NCBI RefSeq assembly: GCF_036711975.1
Contig: NC_091972.1
Coordinates: 9,739,001-9,803,000, forward strand
Direction of reading: 5' to 3'
Source of the DNA: Onthophagus taurus
Lineage: Eukaryota > Arthropoda > Insecta > Coleoptera > Scarabaeidae
Length of the DNA stretch: 64,000 nucleotides
Shown here one piece after another: positions 47,901 to 60,337 of the stretch. Made by a program: the position numbers and the translations under genes. Every line of letters begins with the position of its first letter. The stretch's first letter is position 1. The notes under the pieces were generated by a model. It was not told the DNA's origin, did not search any database, and was given only the letters and a program-made list of their open reading frames with translations.

Positions 47901-50100
47901 ACGTCAATTTTGACATATTTGTCATCTTCATTAAAAAACCTTTAAAATGAGTCCAAAGATGACTTATCTCAAAAAACAAAAAAGTTACAATAAAAAACAT
48001 TAAACCCGAAGTTAGCAACAATGAAGATAGCAATTTAATTTTTAAATATTAATACCAACCTTAATTTTTAATTTTTTTTTTAATTATATTTTTGTTTTTG
48101 TGACATTTTATAAAAATTAAGAATATGTCAAAATGACATTGACATTTCAAATCGGTAGTTACTTATATCTCGAGTAATATTGGAATTAAATGTATCATGT
48201 TTGGACTCATTTTAAAGGATTTTTCACGACGATTACAATATGTCAAAATTGACGTTGACATTCTTAACCGAAAGTTGACCACAATTTCATTAATATTGAA
48301 GATAAATATGTCGTGTTTGTATTCATTTTAAAGGATTTTTAATGAAGATTACAAATATGTCAAAATTGAGGTTGACATTTTAAACCTAAAGTTAGTTATC
48401 GTATAATAGAAGTTTTATAACTGAAGTTAATCTAGTGTTAGTCACTTTTCCGATCTTTTTTAACAAAACAAAAAGGAATATTAAGAAACTTGTTTGTAAA
48501 ATGAATAGGATCCCTTCTTAACCTATTTGTAGAGTCTCTGAAGATGGCCAAGGGCCGAAACTAGTTAGACTTAAATAATATATAAAATAGAAACCAGTCT
48601 AAAAGTATAAAATCAAACTCTAGATAATTTTCTTCCAAAATTTTTACACGAAACATCATTTTGACCCTAGTATTTGTGAATAAATTTATTCCACGACTTA
48701 CAGAAACACCTGTATAATCGTGAAACGACTAACCAGGCGGATTCTGTGCTTGTGATGGCTATCATGAATGTTCTGTGATAAAAATAGACAGGCACCAAAC
48801 AATTTTCAATAGTTTCAGCCTATCTACTCTGAGAAGTCTTATATTTTTAGAGAGATGAAAACGAAAATCCCGTTTTTCTCAAGATTTTAATAATTACCTT
48901 TTAATTTTTCTAAATGAGCCATAGCTTTGTCAGAAAATTTTTGTGCTTTATCCATGTAACCAGATTGCATACTATGCATTACCATTACAATCATACCAAG
49001 CAACCAAAGATGATCTTTTGGTAACCAAAGAAACATTTCATTGTTTGTTAAATCTAAAGGAATAAATAATGTTAGAATCAAAGATCTACAAGTTTTTGTT
49101 GATTTATTATACCATCTTCAATTGTTAAAAGTGTTTGCAGACTTGTTTGTAGAGTTTTTAAGTACGGTTTAACACCTCTTGTTTGTCCAAATGCCAAAGA
49201 ATGGCAGACCTAAAAAAGTTGCGATTAAATTTCTGAAAACACAGTTATTTTTTGTATATACTTACTTGTAGTATTAAATGAAAAATTTTTAAATATTCTT
49301 TTTGAGTTGGTCCTCCGGTCCAAGTTTCAATTAAATGGTTAGCTTGAGTTAAGATAGATTGAACATCTTGATATTTTTTATCAATAATTAATAACTAAAA
49401 TATTTCTCATTTACTTTTGAAGGTAACACATATTTAATTTGTTTTAATTAATTAGGTAGGTACTTACCATTCCTTTGCTCAATAAAAATAAAACTCTTGT
49501 ATAATAAGCATTGGAAATATGAGCATAATCAACACCAACTCCCAACAAACTACTTGCTAATTGATAATCTTTTTCTGTAGCATGGATTTGCTACAAAAAG
49601 ATAAACATAATAAGTTCATCAAAGCCAAAAAAATTCATCTTACAGCTAATTGAAAAATCAATCTACAATGCCAATAAACATTATGTTGTGATAACTCAAT
49701 CGCTTTTCTTAATATTGGTTTAGACAGTGCAGACTGACTTTGTTGTTCGTATAAATCAGCGAGAACACTAGCGGCTTCGAATTTAACATCATCGAATGAG
49801 TTTATCATCTGCGACAGCATCCACTAAAACAAGATGTTATTTTAAACGTGATTTTAACGTTCTATTTGAACTTACAGCTTGTTCTAAATGAGTTTTAGCT
49901 AAATCTGTATTTTTTGTATGAGTAAGTAGGATATTTCCTAATTGTAAATGTGTCCGAGCCTCTACTCGTGGTGGAGGTTTAAAATTAAATACCGCCTGTA
50001 AACACTGGATACATAATTTTATCATAGGAGGGTTGGAAGTCCTAAAATGCTCTGCTAATCCTAGAAGAGATAAATACCAAGCATCCTGAGAGGACGCCAT
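44964..50100 (-). CDS. Mau2: MAU2 chromatid cohesion factor (Scc4), cohesin loader
   Basis: Nine exons on the minus strand: 49876-50100, 49644-49823, 49468-49590, 49266-49394, 49113-49209, 48898-49053, 45738-45985, 45483-45688, 44964-45411. Phases agree throughout and give 603 residues, near the usual MAU2 length. The start [20 protein letters not shown], the [30 protein letters not shown] and [17 protein letters not shown] segments are diagnostic of the family, an all-helical TPR-like array. Role: partner of Nipped-B/NIPBL in loading cohesin on chromatin. The 59-bp intron after exon 5 has a TTCTAAC branch site and resolves an apparent stop. The intron after exon 6 is 2.9 kb and filled with repeats. 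The C-terminus is an Ala/Gly/Thr/Ser-rich low-complexity tail. It lies 495 bp downstream of Acf1 on the same strand. Confidence 0.93.
46380..46935 (+). mobile_element. Ty1/copia retrotransposon fragment
   Basis: The frame reads [29 protein letters not shown], the start of the copia RT region, after an acidic linker. Just downstream a purine tract GAGGGGGAGT (46911-46920) abuts TGTTGAAAT, as at the start of a copia 3' LTR. Most of the element is missing and stops occur. It lies in the large Mau2 intron, antisense to that gene. Confidence 0.65.
46936..47375. repeat. Imperfect palindromic element in a Mau2 intron
   Basis: GAGTGATTTTTCTGCAAAAA near 46976 and AAATAAAATAAT near 47108 recur inverted near 47350 and 47200. 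The arms are about 130 bp and diverged, and there is no coding capacity. It may be a MITE or a copia LTR relic; the boundaries are approximate. Confidence 0.4.
47650..48446. repeat. Foldback repeat, copy 2 (inverse of 4611-5290)
   Basis: It has the same ~115-bp units and the same internal reversal of orientation as copy 1, in inverse orientation. Its right end ACTGAAGTTAATCTAGTGTT mirrors the left end of copy 1. It sits in the Mau2 intron. Confidence 0.7.
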
Positions 50101-50595
50101 TTTTGTTGTTTACAAAATTGAACTTGAAATCTTATCGTTGGTAGCACTGTTTTTTTTCAAGGTTATGATCTAATTCAAAATAAAATTTTATTATTTATTA
50201 TAAACAATTTAGAGAAATGATGATCAAAAAGGATAAATTGGCGAAGTTTCTTTTAAAAATCGCATTAATTAACGTTTAACTTATTGTATTTGAAATAACT
50301 TTTAGGTTAGATTAGTCAGGAATGTAAGTTAGGTTAAGTTGTTATAAAAACTATTCAATTTGTGTAAACTATATTTGTATGAAAAAATATAAACGCACTA
50401 CCATTCGGTATTCAACATATAAATAAAATTAATGTACGTATATGAAAGAATACGAGAAATTTACTAACAATACGCAATAAATAAAATGTATGTACAGAGC
50501 GGAGATAGTGATAAAAAGAAAATGATTACAAAAACGATTCCCATGTACATGATGTGCAAAAAGAATGTGCGATCCGCGTACGACTGATAATAATA

Positions 50596-53500
50596 CTATT
50601 TTATGCGTCTTTTTTTGGATTTTTGTTGCAATTCATCCTCGTCGTCGTCATCATCTTGCATTTGTTCTGGAAGTTTGAGTCCTAAGTCTTTAGATTTTTT
50701 ACGGAAAACTTTTAAAAGGCGTACCCCACATCTGTTCCACAATAAATAAATTTTAAATATAAATAAAAAGTAATTTATTATTTACATACTTGTATACTTC
50801 AGCGTCGGTATTGTTATAAGTATTACAATTTTCAAAAACCAATACTGAATCATTCATAAATTCTTCATCACACGTATAATTTCCCATGTTTAGCTTATAC
50901 TTTATTGTCCCAAAATCCATTGGATTTGATATTATATCATAATAATCAGGTACCTAAAAATTACACGTCATTGAAAAAAAGAAACCGGTAAACAAGTTTA
51001 GATTGACCTCATTCTTTTGTACAGGCCTCACAAACGCCCAAGCATCTTTATGTTTTATTATTTCTGCTAATAGATCTTGTAACGCAACATTATGTAAAGG
51101 TAAATCTTCAGCCTCTTTTCTGGTCGTCAATCGCATCGTTAAAGACACCTCTTCATCATCACTCTCTGAATCTAAAAATAACAATAAAATGTAAAAATAT
51201 TATTATTATAAAACGTCATAGACTACATGCGGGAAGAAAAAATAAAAATACATTATTTCATGTTGAGTTATGTAGTATTTTCGATAAAATGATAGTTTTA
51301 ATGTATGGTTTAGAGTTGTTTGAGAAAAAGAAAACTAAAAACATGATGACTGGTAAGCGATTTAATAAAGCTTAAACGACCCACCATCGCTCGTTATCCT
51401 ACATAACGATTTGATAAACCCGTGGATTTTGAGGCGGGCCCTCGTCGCGCAGCGACGTTGATTTGCTCGAGAACCCGACCGTTGTATCGGCCTCAGTGAC
51501 ATAACTGCGGCACAGATAATACAGAGAAATGTTATAAAAGCAGTTATTTATAACCAGAATTTTTTTGAGAGCTATTATCAAGTGATCAAAACAACATAAG
51601 TACAGCGTGTCAGCTAAAGATGTTCCGTAATTTAAATATAAATTGTTATTATAAACGCATTATGTATTTCTGATTATAGTTAGATCATCCAAATATTTTA
51701 TCTTCATGATCCATTATGTCAACGAATGCTTTTTGATATAGTATTTTAATCGACTTCGATCGATTGAATTCCTCATTACAATTTTACTACCGTTCTAAGT
51801 TGAAAGAACATATCTGCGTTTTAGCACAAAATGAGTTGTTAGTGAATGGTTGTCCACCTTTTATTTTAAAAGGCTAAGGGTGTAGCTGTAGTATAAATAT
51901 GCTTAAGAATATTTTATGTATCTACATTTTTACATGTTTTACTAACTTGGCCAAAAACTCGAATATTTGAAATTTGAAACATAATCATCCCTATACACAA
52001 GAAAGAGGATTCAACATGGTGTGAAAACTACAAGACAATATGCCTCATTAATGTCATTGCAAAGCTATACTTTAGAATCCTGGAAAGGCGCATAAGAACT
52101 TGCATTGAAAAAGATCAGAATGAGGACCAGGCGGGTTTCGGACCAGGACGACAAACACAAGATCTCATTTTCTCCCTGCGCTGTATAACTGGTAAGTGGA
52201 TCAACAGAGGGAAATCTGCATACTTGGCTTTCTTGGACATGCACTCTCCGTTTGATGAGGAGCCAAGGCAAGAAATCTTGAAAGCACTAGAGAAGGAAGG
52301 AACTCCCCCACAAATGATGCAGGCCATCAAGTACATGTTCCAGCGAGTGAAGAACAGAAATTTCGGTGGTCGGTATGCTCAACTTCAGATCGAACATGTG
52401 AACAGACTGTGATATATGCAGATGATGTAGTTCTCATCATAGACTTGGAGAGGAAATAGCAACAGGCTGTACTTGAGTGGGCAGAAACTCTAAAAGAAGG
52501 AGGCATGATGTTGAACAAGGTGAAGAATCAAAAATGCCTCCAGAGTGTTGCAGGAAAGACACGACGAGACAGAGTATGGAACAACAACAGCTGGATTCAA
52601 GAAGAGCTTAATATGCGGCCGGTTGAGAGGATGATTGAGAATAGACAGCTGTTCATTGACAAGACGAATGGGACAAGTGAGGAAACCACAGATGTACATG
52701 GAGGCGTGAGCGGAAGGCTCGCCTGCCTATAGGGAGACTGAGAAGAACATGGGGAAAGACAGTGACGCAGCTCAAGGATCTCGTTGGAGAGAGGGATAAC
52801 TTCAGAAGTTGGACGATTTGGATTAAAACACCACTTTGAAAGTCTACCCTATTTCTATTTTGGCCTTTTATAAAAGGAATAACAAAATCCATTGATTTAA
52901 ATAGTAGAATACCGATTTCTTTCCAGATCAGGGTAGCTTTATCTTCAGAAAAACTACTGACTGAATCATGTGGTGGGCAACCGACCGCCTGGAGATTCGA
53001 CATGCTGAGTTGCGTATGGGTAGCGTAACCGTTGTGTCAAATAATAGCATAATACAGGTTATTCTTTATGCATATAACCATAACTACATTTTTGTCAATG
53101 TGCATACAACATTTGAAATTTTTGATATTATTGTTAAATGGATTAATGATTACTATTTAGCAAAATTTAGTTCTTATTACAAAGTGTTGCTTTTATGTAA
53201 ATACTAAAATTCAATTTATCAAAAATACGTCCTCACAGCTTAGGATGGCAGTAAATTATTTAGTAACTGAGGAAAGTTCAATTTAAATTCCTAAATTACC
53301 CATTGTAGAAATCTTAGCCTACAGATTATGAATCAACCTGCCAAGCTATAAATACAGCTAATAAGCATATGTATAAAGAAACCCTCTTTTATCAATAAGA
53401 TAATTTTATAAATAATGCCAAGTAACAAAAGCTCTTTACATGACACCTGTATTTAACCCCATTCTTTTAATTTTCAGATTGTTATGTTAGTGTTAATAAG

Positions 53501-56500
53501 TGTCAATTTTATTATATACTTACTTTGTATCAATATTTACCTTAAATATTAACTAATTTTTAACACATTTTTTTATAAAACCTACCTATATTTCTGTCTC
53601 TATACACATTCCTTTTCTTCCTTGATTTACAATGATGACATGTCCATGGTCCTCGAGGCATATGTCTTAATGGTGGCTCAACACATTCTATATGATAAGT
53701 CTTTGGACATTTTTCACATGATAATAATTCCCCTCCAGATCCACATGTTGTACATAAACCTTCATGATTACTAACCCTAAGCATAAATATTTTAAATAAA
53801 TTTTTTTTTATTAAACGAAGTTTTTACCTTTCTTCATCACTTCCACTATCATGCTCTTTACCATTATCTTCACGATTATTCTCATGTTCTTTAACATTTT
53901 CAACATCATTTTCTTCTTCTCCTGCCTCTTCATCTTCAACATCCTCATCCCTGAATACTTTTCTTTTTTTAATCTTTGGTTCAGAGTCGACAGGTTCATA
54001 TTTTTGTCGTTCTTTTTGACATTTCCAACAATACCACTCCCCTTGCGGAATACTATACAATTTCGGTTTAAGGCAATAAAGGTGATAACCGCCATTGCAA
54101 TCGTCACACAAAAGCATATTTTCAGAATCGGTTCGTTTTTTACACATTCGACACCATGCTAATAAGGAAGATTTGGACCACGATATACAACTGTCTAATG
54201 TACCATAATGTAAAAAAATTTGACTATAACTAGTTGAGGCAAGTAAAGATTTTTCCCAGTTTTCTAAAACTGGTTTTGATACTGGTGTTGCTGATTTTTT
54301 AGTTTCAATTGTACCTAACGGTTTTTTTAAGTATCTAGAATCTACAGACAAACCCACTTGTAATAATGCAATAGCTAAACATTCAACGGCTTGCTTCTCT
54401 TTTCCCCGCATTGCAACGTCTACGTCGTCTTCCAAATCATCATCTAATTTTGTTGATACTTTTGATAAAGTCCAGCCAGGGTCGTGATATGAATCCCGAA
54501 TAATTACATGTTCAGGTGAACTCTCTCTACTACTGGTTCTTTCTGGTTCTTCCTTCACTCCGTTCGTTTTCTCATTTTCATTTTGTCTCATTATAGTTCT
54601 ATCAAAATCGTCGAAATTTTTATTTGATAGACATGTTCTCCAGTGATTTCTATCTTGGACTTTTACATTGCCTAAGTTTCCGGCGTACAGTTTTTCTTCC
54701 ATGTCCAAAATATTTTCAATTAATGTTTCTTGCATAACAACAATGGGATCTGCGTCTGAAGGATGTCCGAAATTTGAATTTTCTTGTTTCCGTACTCTAA
54801 GTTCTCTGCCTTGCACTCCCCCTGTTAATGAATATATGGGCGTCGCTGCAACCTTTGACGTTAATTGATAATATTCTAAAGATTTTCGTAATTCGTTTTC
54901 ACGATTTCCACGAATATTTAATGTTTGTTCTAGTTCAAGCAAAGCATCCGTGGACGGAACGAATTTAATTGGTTCTTCCATTCGCTGTGGGGTATGAACT
55001 GGACATGAAACATTCTCATCGCCAGCACAAACGAAAAGATCGTTGGAAATTTTTGTTTCATCTTGATGCGTAACTCCGTTTATGCCACCATTGGTTTTAT
55101 GTTGTGGTTTCTTTGGATTATTTTCTTTATCACTTGTATTGACTTCTTCAGAAATTTGATTTAAATAGGAAAGAATCACTTGGTCGGTTGCTTTTATTAA
55201 TTCTGGAACTTGATGAATTGGTTCAGTTAGGCACTTTCCAGGATTTGATTCTGCTGTATCAATAAATATTCCACTAATTGAATCTAATTTTAAATAACGT
55301 CTAAATCCTCTATCATATCTAAAAATTAATAATACATTATAAGATAACTATTATTTTTATTATAATAATAAATCTACCCTAAAAGTGTTACATGGTCCTG
55401 TGTAGATTTAATTTTTCCAATTTTCTTCTCATATTCAGCAATATGTTTCTCACTATCTTGTTCAATTTTTTTAATTTTTTGTTTAACTTCTTCAGTCATG
55501 TTTTGACCATTTCGCGCACGACTTTTAGCATTGTTAACGTCGGCCAATCGCTTTTTTTCAGCAATATGCATACTTTTTAAATCAACTTTTTGTTGTCGCG
55601 AATTATCCAATCTTTCATCGATGATATCTCGTATATCAGAGTACGTTAAGAGTTGATTAATTAAACAGGAAACTATTTTTATTTTATTTTTTACACTAAG
55701 TTCAACCACATTACGATATTCAAGTGCTCGAATTATGTGAGGTTCATGCATTCGCATATAAAGACCAGGGTCATCTTCAATTGTGTAACCACCTCGATAT
55801 TGATAACGCCATCTCGCCCCACTTTCATTTATTCTTGCTCCAGATGAAAGCAAATGGAGCCGAAGGATTTCAGTTACTGTTAATGAATACATTGGAAGTT
55901 TTTCTAAACGACATCCTTGATGTTCTCTTGAAAATTTACCAGCTATTGTTGCAAATTTTGTACAGTCAAAAACTGTTGGTGTTTCTGGTATTGTTTTTGT
56001 AGCTAAAAATAAATTTATGTATTAATATTTATTAAATAATTGTATTAATTAATGTTTGGATAATAAAAATATTAATTTACATTTTATTTCTTCTAAGGCA
56101 ATTTTAACGTGAGTAGTTTCCTCTTCTTGTTGTGCAAAGATAGCGTTTAATAACATTTGTACAAGATCAATAAGTGGCCCGGCCACTTCTTTTTCTATTA
56201 AAGCACGTTCTATAACGTCAAATGTAAACCCATCTGGAAAAAAGCCTTTGGTGTGTAAAATCTTTGAAAACGAGTTAACAAATTCTAAAATCATAAACAT
56301 ATCCCCCATATATTTATTTGGAACTTTTGATTGTACAGGTGTGAATTCAGGAAGTTTCTACCAAAAAAATACTCATAGTTAATTATTTTTATAATTTTTT
56401 TTTCACCACTTACTCTTTGATCTTCTAATTCTAAATCCTCCTTAGGTCTATGCCATTTCTGCAATAACTTTGCTACTTTTAAATGTTCCTCCTTTTTTTT

Positions 56501-59500
56501 CTGTTTTTCTTCAGCAAGCCTTTGCTTTTTTTGTTCCAATTCTTCTTGTTTCTTTTTCGCTTCATCGAAAGCATTTAATTTAAGTTCTTTCCCTTCCGCG
56601 TCTTTTAAAAATTTAGCTAACGTTTCTTGTTTTGATTTTTTACCATTCGGCGCCACCTTCACAATTTTCTTAGAATTTTCAAATTGAGGCAGAGGACCCG
56701 CAAAAATTTTATCAAAAGAAATCCTATCCAGTCCAAATTGTTCAACAGCCGAATTCTTTACAATCCAATTCCCCGACTTGGTCACCTCAACATATTGTTT
56801 CAAAAATAATTTACATTTGTCCCTGGTAAATGAACCTTTCTTTCTTCGCATTTGCGTAAAATCAGCTATCATTTTCTCAATTACATCATCATCCTCACCA
56901 TCCACTTGTTCCAAATCATATTTATAAACATGTGGAGGAGGTTGAAATCGGCCATTTTGACTTCCATTTACTTTGGGAAGCTTTTTTAGTTCGTCGTCTG
57001 TAGGAAAGATTACTTCTAAAATATGATATTCTCCCCATTTTGCACCTGAGAATGAAGCTTCGACAGTTTCTCCAACGAAATAACGTTCTTTTATATACGA
57101 AAACACGTCGTCGGACATATCTGAGAAATTTGTTCGATTCGTTTTATTTGCTAAAAATAAAACTGGTACCCGCATTTCATTGGGAAAGTGTTTTAAACTG
57201 TTTCTGGCATCTTCTTCAGATTTTAACGCTTCTTGGTAAGTTAAATTTGATTTTCCTGTTTTACAACATGTCCATACCATTGAATTACAAAGGATTGTAC
57301 GTTCTGCAAATTCTCTAAAAATAAAAGAAAATAAATTATTTAAAAAAAAGTTTAAGTTCAAGAAACTTATTAAACCCATTCAAACTCTCAGAATCTCAAA
57401 CCAAGTCCTCTAATATTGACTTTTCTTTGATTTCATGTCACTTAAAAGATCGTTTTTAGTTTATAGTAAAAGGGGGAACATCGCATAAACCACAAGTAAT
57501 TGTTTTGCTATTTCCCCTCGACGATTTCATACTTTAATTTGCTTATCTGAATGCTTTATAGAGAACATTAGGGCGCTTATCTTTCCAGGAAAAGATTCCC
57601 TTACGATTCTCTTTTGTAAATATTTTTCACCCTACCAGCTTTTTTTTTAATTACTTTGCATGGATTCTCTTTGCGGTTCTTCCTCAAAGTGCCGATCAGG
57701 TGTGTTTGTCTACCTAGCAACTGTTCTGCCAATGATAGACTAGTGTACCAATTGCCAATGACCACGACTTTTCCACAATCCAACAATGGCTCCAATATAG
57801 TGCAAAGCTCGGTCATTACTCTGAGTCGCACTTCTATACAGGGGTGATAAATAATTGATAATTTCTGCCTCATGGTACTTCAGTACTCTCTTCAGTATAT
57901 CTCTACCTTGGCGCATCATATGCCAAAGAATTAAAATTTTGTCCACACATAAAATATGTCCCTGGCCAGCACTTAATATACAAGAAAAACGTTCTGGCAG
58001 CGAACGTGTTAAACTTAAAATCGTGAAACTTTGGTCGGAACGATGTGTACAATGTGACTAAATTTCAGTACAAATGATTCAAATTTATCAATTGTGAAAG
58101 GAATAATCATTGGAAAATACTGGTTATATTATTGAGAAACACAAAACGAATTCATAGTGGTCGTGCAGACGGAAATAACATGTCCATTTCTTAAAATTAT
58201 CCAATAGAATAGGTCCATGCGCCCCTAAAATACCACCTCTTCCACATTGGACAAGCTGAGGATCAAACTTGTCGACTTTGCAACGACGAGTCAGAAATAG
58301 CTGAATATATACTGTGCAATGTGTCTTAGACGCCAGAGGCCGTCTAAGATACAACATTTTAGGTAAACCTCTCTTGACACCTACCGACATAAAGGTTCAA
58401 GACCTCAGGGCAATACTAACGTTCATCAAGGACCTAGATTTGCCCTAAACTTTTGGAGGGCTAAAGTTACAATAGATCTTATAGGTCGCGGTAACGAGAG
58501 GGGCCGCTCCCCTCAGCAATAATAATAATAATCAGAAACTGAAAGTGATAACAGCGACAGTTCTGTTAGTAATGGATGTGATGATGAATTACAAGCGAGG
58601 AGAAGAAAACTAGAAGAAACTGCAACCAGAGATTTAATTCTAATATTGTTTTGGGATTGTTACCATGAGGTTGCTAATACAAAAATGAAATAAAAAAAGT
58701 TGTATTAAGTAAAAAAAGTTCTATTGGGGTTGAACTTGATTATTATCTGCAGTGTTTAACACTTAAAAAAGATAACTAATCCCAGTGAATGGTGGAATAC
58801 TAATAGGTTTTTAATACTCTGCTTAGGCCTGATAGTCTTATGTAGTGTGATTGCATGCTCTGTTAGCATTGGTACAATACTTTGTAAAATACAAATTCAT
58901 GTAGTAAGATTGTTTTGTCATGGAGATACATGTATCTCAATAAACAATTATTATCTAATTCTTAATCTACAATTACAAGAATCTTGAAAAAAGACACCGC
59001 TTAGACAAATGAGTAGAGCGCCCTAGAATTACAAAATAACAATCATAAATAAAAATAGTACTTATATATCTCTGAAATCAAACAGGTTTTGAGAATATCA
59101 GCTAACCAACATCCTGTATAGCTATAATTTCCAACCCTTTTATATTCTAATAACTAAATAATTTAAAGATTAAAGCTAATCTAATCTATGTTTGTCTCTC
59201 AAGTAAAATCCTTGAATCCTTACCTTGGCATTAGAACCTTCACCCAAGTTCAATGAGATCTACTTTAAGATTGTTGACAAATGTTTGAAAAATATAAAAT
59301 TATAACATAATTAATAAAACGAATTTAAAATACGCATCACCTTTAAATAATATTTAATTATTATATTTTAATACTCTGTCAATTACATGTTTCAAAATGT
59401 AACTTGACAGAAGACATAACCTATTGTCAAAATAATATGAAAATCTCTTGAAAATAGAAAGGCAGTAATAGGATTTGGTTCGAGAAACGTTAGGAACTTC

Positions 59501-59713
59501 GTGAAATCATCGGTTAACAGTTATACAGCGCTTGACATATTCGTCAAAAAGAAGCGTGGTTAATCTACAAAAAATATCTTCAAATTTATAAGGTTCTTAC
59601 TCATAATCGAGAAAAATCTCGTTGGTGAGCTCGCAATGAAATACTTCATCGGTATTTTTGAGTGATTCCGGTGGTGATTTCTTTTCGAACGGTTTTTTCT
59701 TAAGTAGAGGCAT
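50596..59713 (-). CDS. Acf1: Acf1 / BAZ1A, ISWI remodeller subunit
   Basis: Ten exons: 59601-59713, 56414-57314, 56081-56357, 55378-56002, 53828-55318, 53586-53776, 51385-51504, 51008-51171, 50790-50953, 50596-50731. All phases join to 1393 residues. In order: WAC domain (about 22-125; FAERTILCNSMVWTC), basic coiled coil (KKKQEELEQKKQRLAEEKQ), DDT (about 350-430; FVNSFSKILHTKGFF), WHIM region (residues 480-660; RGFRRYLKLDSISGIFID), PHD1 (about 1024-1070; CRMCKKRTDSENMLLCDDC), PHD2 (1138-1185; CTTCGSGGELLSCEKC) and a bromodomain (about 1255-1350; DYYDIISNPMDFGTI, NCNTYNN). It ends in an acidic-basic tail. Two PHD fingers match insect Acf1 rather than vertebrate BAZ1A. Role: with ISWI in ACF/CHRAC, spacing nucleosomes. 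The donor of exon 8 (GTCAAT) is weak. Confidence 0.95.
51975..52830 (+). mobile_element. Degenerate LINE reverse transcriptase in an Acf1 intron
   Basis: Plus-strand frames read ENYKTICLINVIAKLYFRIL, DQAGFGPGRQTQDLIF, AYLAFLDMHSPFD and, after a frameshift, IYADDVVLII. A LINE 3' tail follows (RPVERMIENRQL..., then GRPRRTWGK-like). These are RT blocks 1-2a, A and C. It lies antisense in the 2.1-kb intron before the small exon 51385-51504. Confidence 0.8.
57601..57960 (-). mobile_element. piggyBac (PGBD4-like) transposase remnant
   Basis: The minus strand reads VVVIGNWYTSLSLAEQLLGR, then QTHLIGTLRKNRKENPCKV. This is the conserved segment around the second catalytic Asp of piggyBac transposases, here Gly-Asn in place of the usual Asp-Asn. 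Upstream frames are broken. It lies in Acf1 intron 1. Confidence 0.75.
58185..58460 (+). mobile_element. LINE 3' tail remnant (copy of 480-745)
   Basis: The frame reads HIGQAEDQTCRLCNDESEIA then EYILCN, the Cys-rich end after RNase H in R1/I-type LINEs. Stops follow. A second copy is at the left end of the window. Confidence 0.6.
58525..58830 (+). mobile_element. hAT transposase remnant (copy of 21620-22060)
   Basis: The frames read DELQARRRKLEETATRDLI, LFWDCYHEVAN and NPSEWWNTNRFLI, the C-terminal dimerisation signature of hAT transposases. It is broken by stops and lies in Acf1 intron 1. Confidence 0.7.
58831..59600. other. Rest of Acf1 intron 1
   Basis: AT-rich intronic sequence. No exon or transposon is recognised between the hAT remnant and exon 1. 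Confidence 0.4.
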
Positions 59714-60337
59714 CTTTCTTTTGCGGAATATAATATTTGGAGGGAAAAATCTTAGCTGATTAACATCGATACTATTACTGATCGTTATTTGGAACTCACG
59801 AAACTGTTTATCGTTCGTACGCGAATTTTTCTCACTACTATATTAATGGAATAATAAATTTACAGTTTAATAAGGTACTGTTATAGAACAAATTTAGTAA
59901 AATAACACCGCGAACATAACAACTGTGTCGGCTTCTGGATAAAATTGACAATGGCGCAGGTGCGAAACTGTCTACTGCGCATGTTAAAGAAACAGTTGGC
60001 TATTTAAAAAAAATCAGCGGTACCAAACTTTCATATCAAGTATATTTTTCTTCAAATTATATTTTAAAATATACACTAAAACTCTCCCAATCACTATATC
60101 AAATCACATCAAAATTATTGACACAACAAAATTAACTAAAATCGTTAATTACTCTACATTATATGGAAGAATATAAATTTTACTTTTACATCATAGATGT
60201 CGGGGTATTTCAATATCTAAAAAAACAAAAACAAATAACACTACAAAATTAAAATGTCGAACAGCTGACTTTTTAGGTTAAAAATTCAATGCAATCGTGA
60301 ACACTCCGTGAACCAAAAAAAAATAACTAAAATAAAT
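59714..60337. promoter_or_regulatory. Shared divergent promoter region of Acf1 and DMAC2L
   Basis: 624 bp separate the two start codons, on opposite strands. I see no clear TATA box with the right spacing for either gene, as is usual for housekeeping promoters. Shared regulation is inferred from distance only. Confidence 0.45.

Noticed and set aside
49078..49112. Apparent premature stop in Mau2 after QQKLVDL
   Set aside because: A 59-bp intron with GTATAA donor and TTCTAAC branch site removes it and restores [16 protein letters not shown].
51399..51581. 60-codon frame ending NPRVYQIVM
   Set aside because: The phase that joins both neighbouring Acf1 exons is a different one, giving SLRPIQRSGSRANQ; this frame cannot splice in phase.
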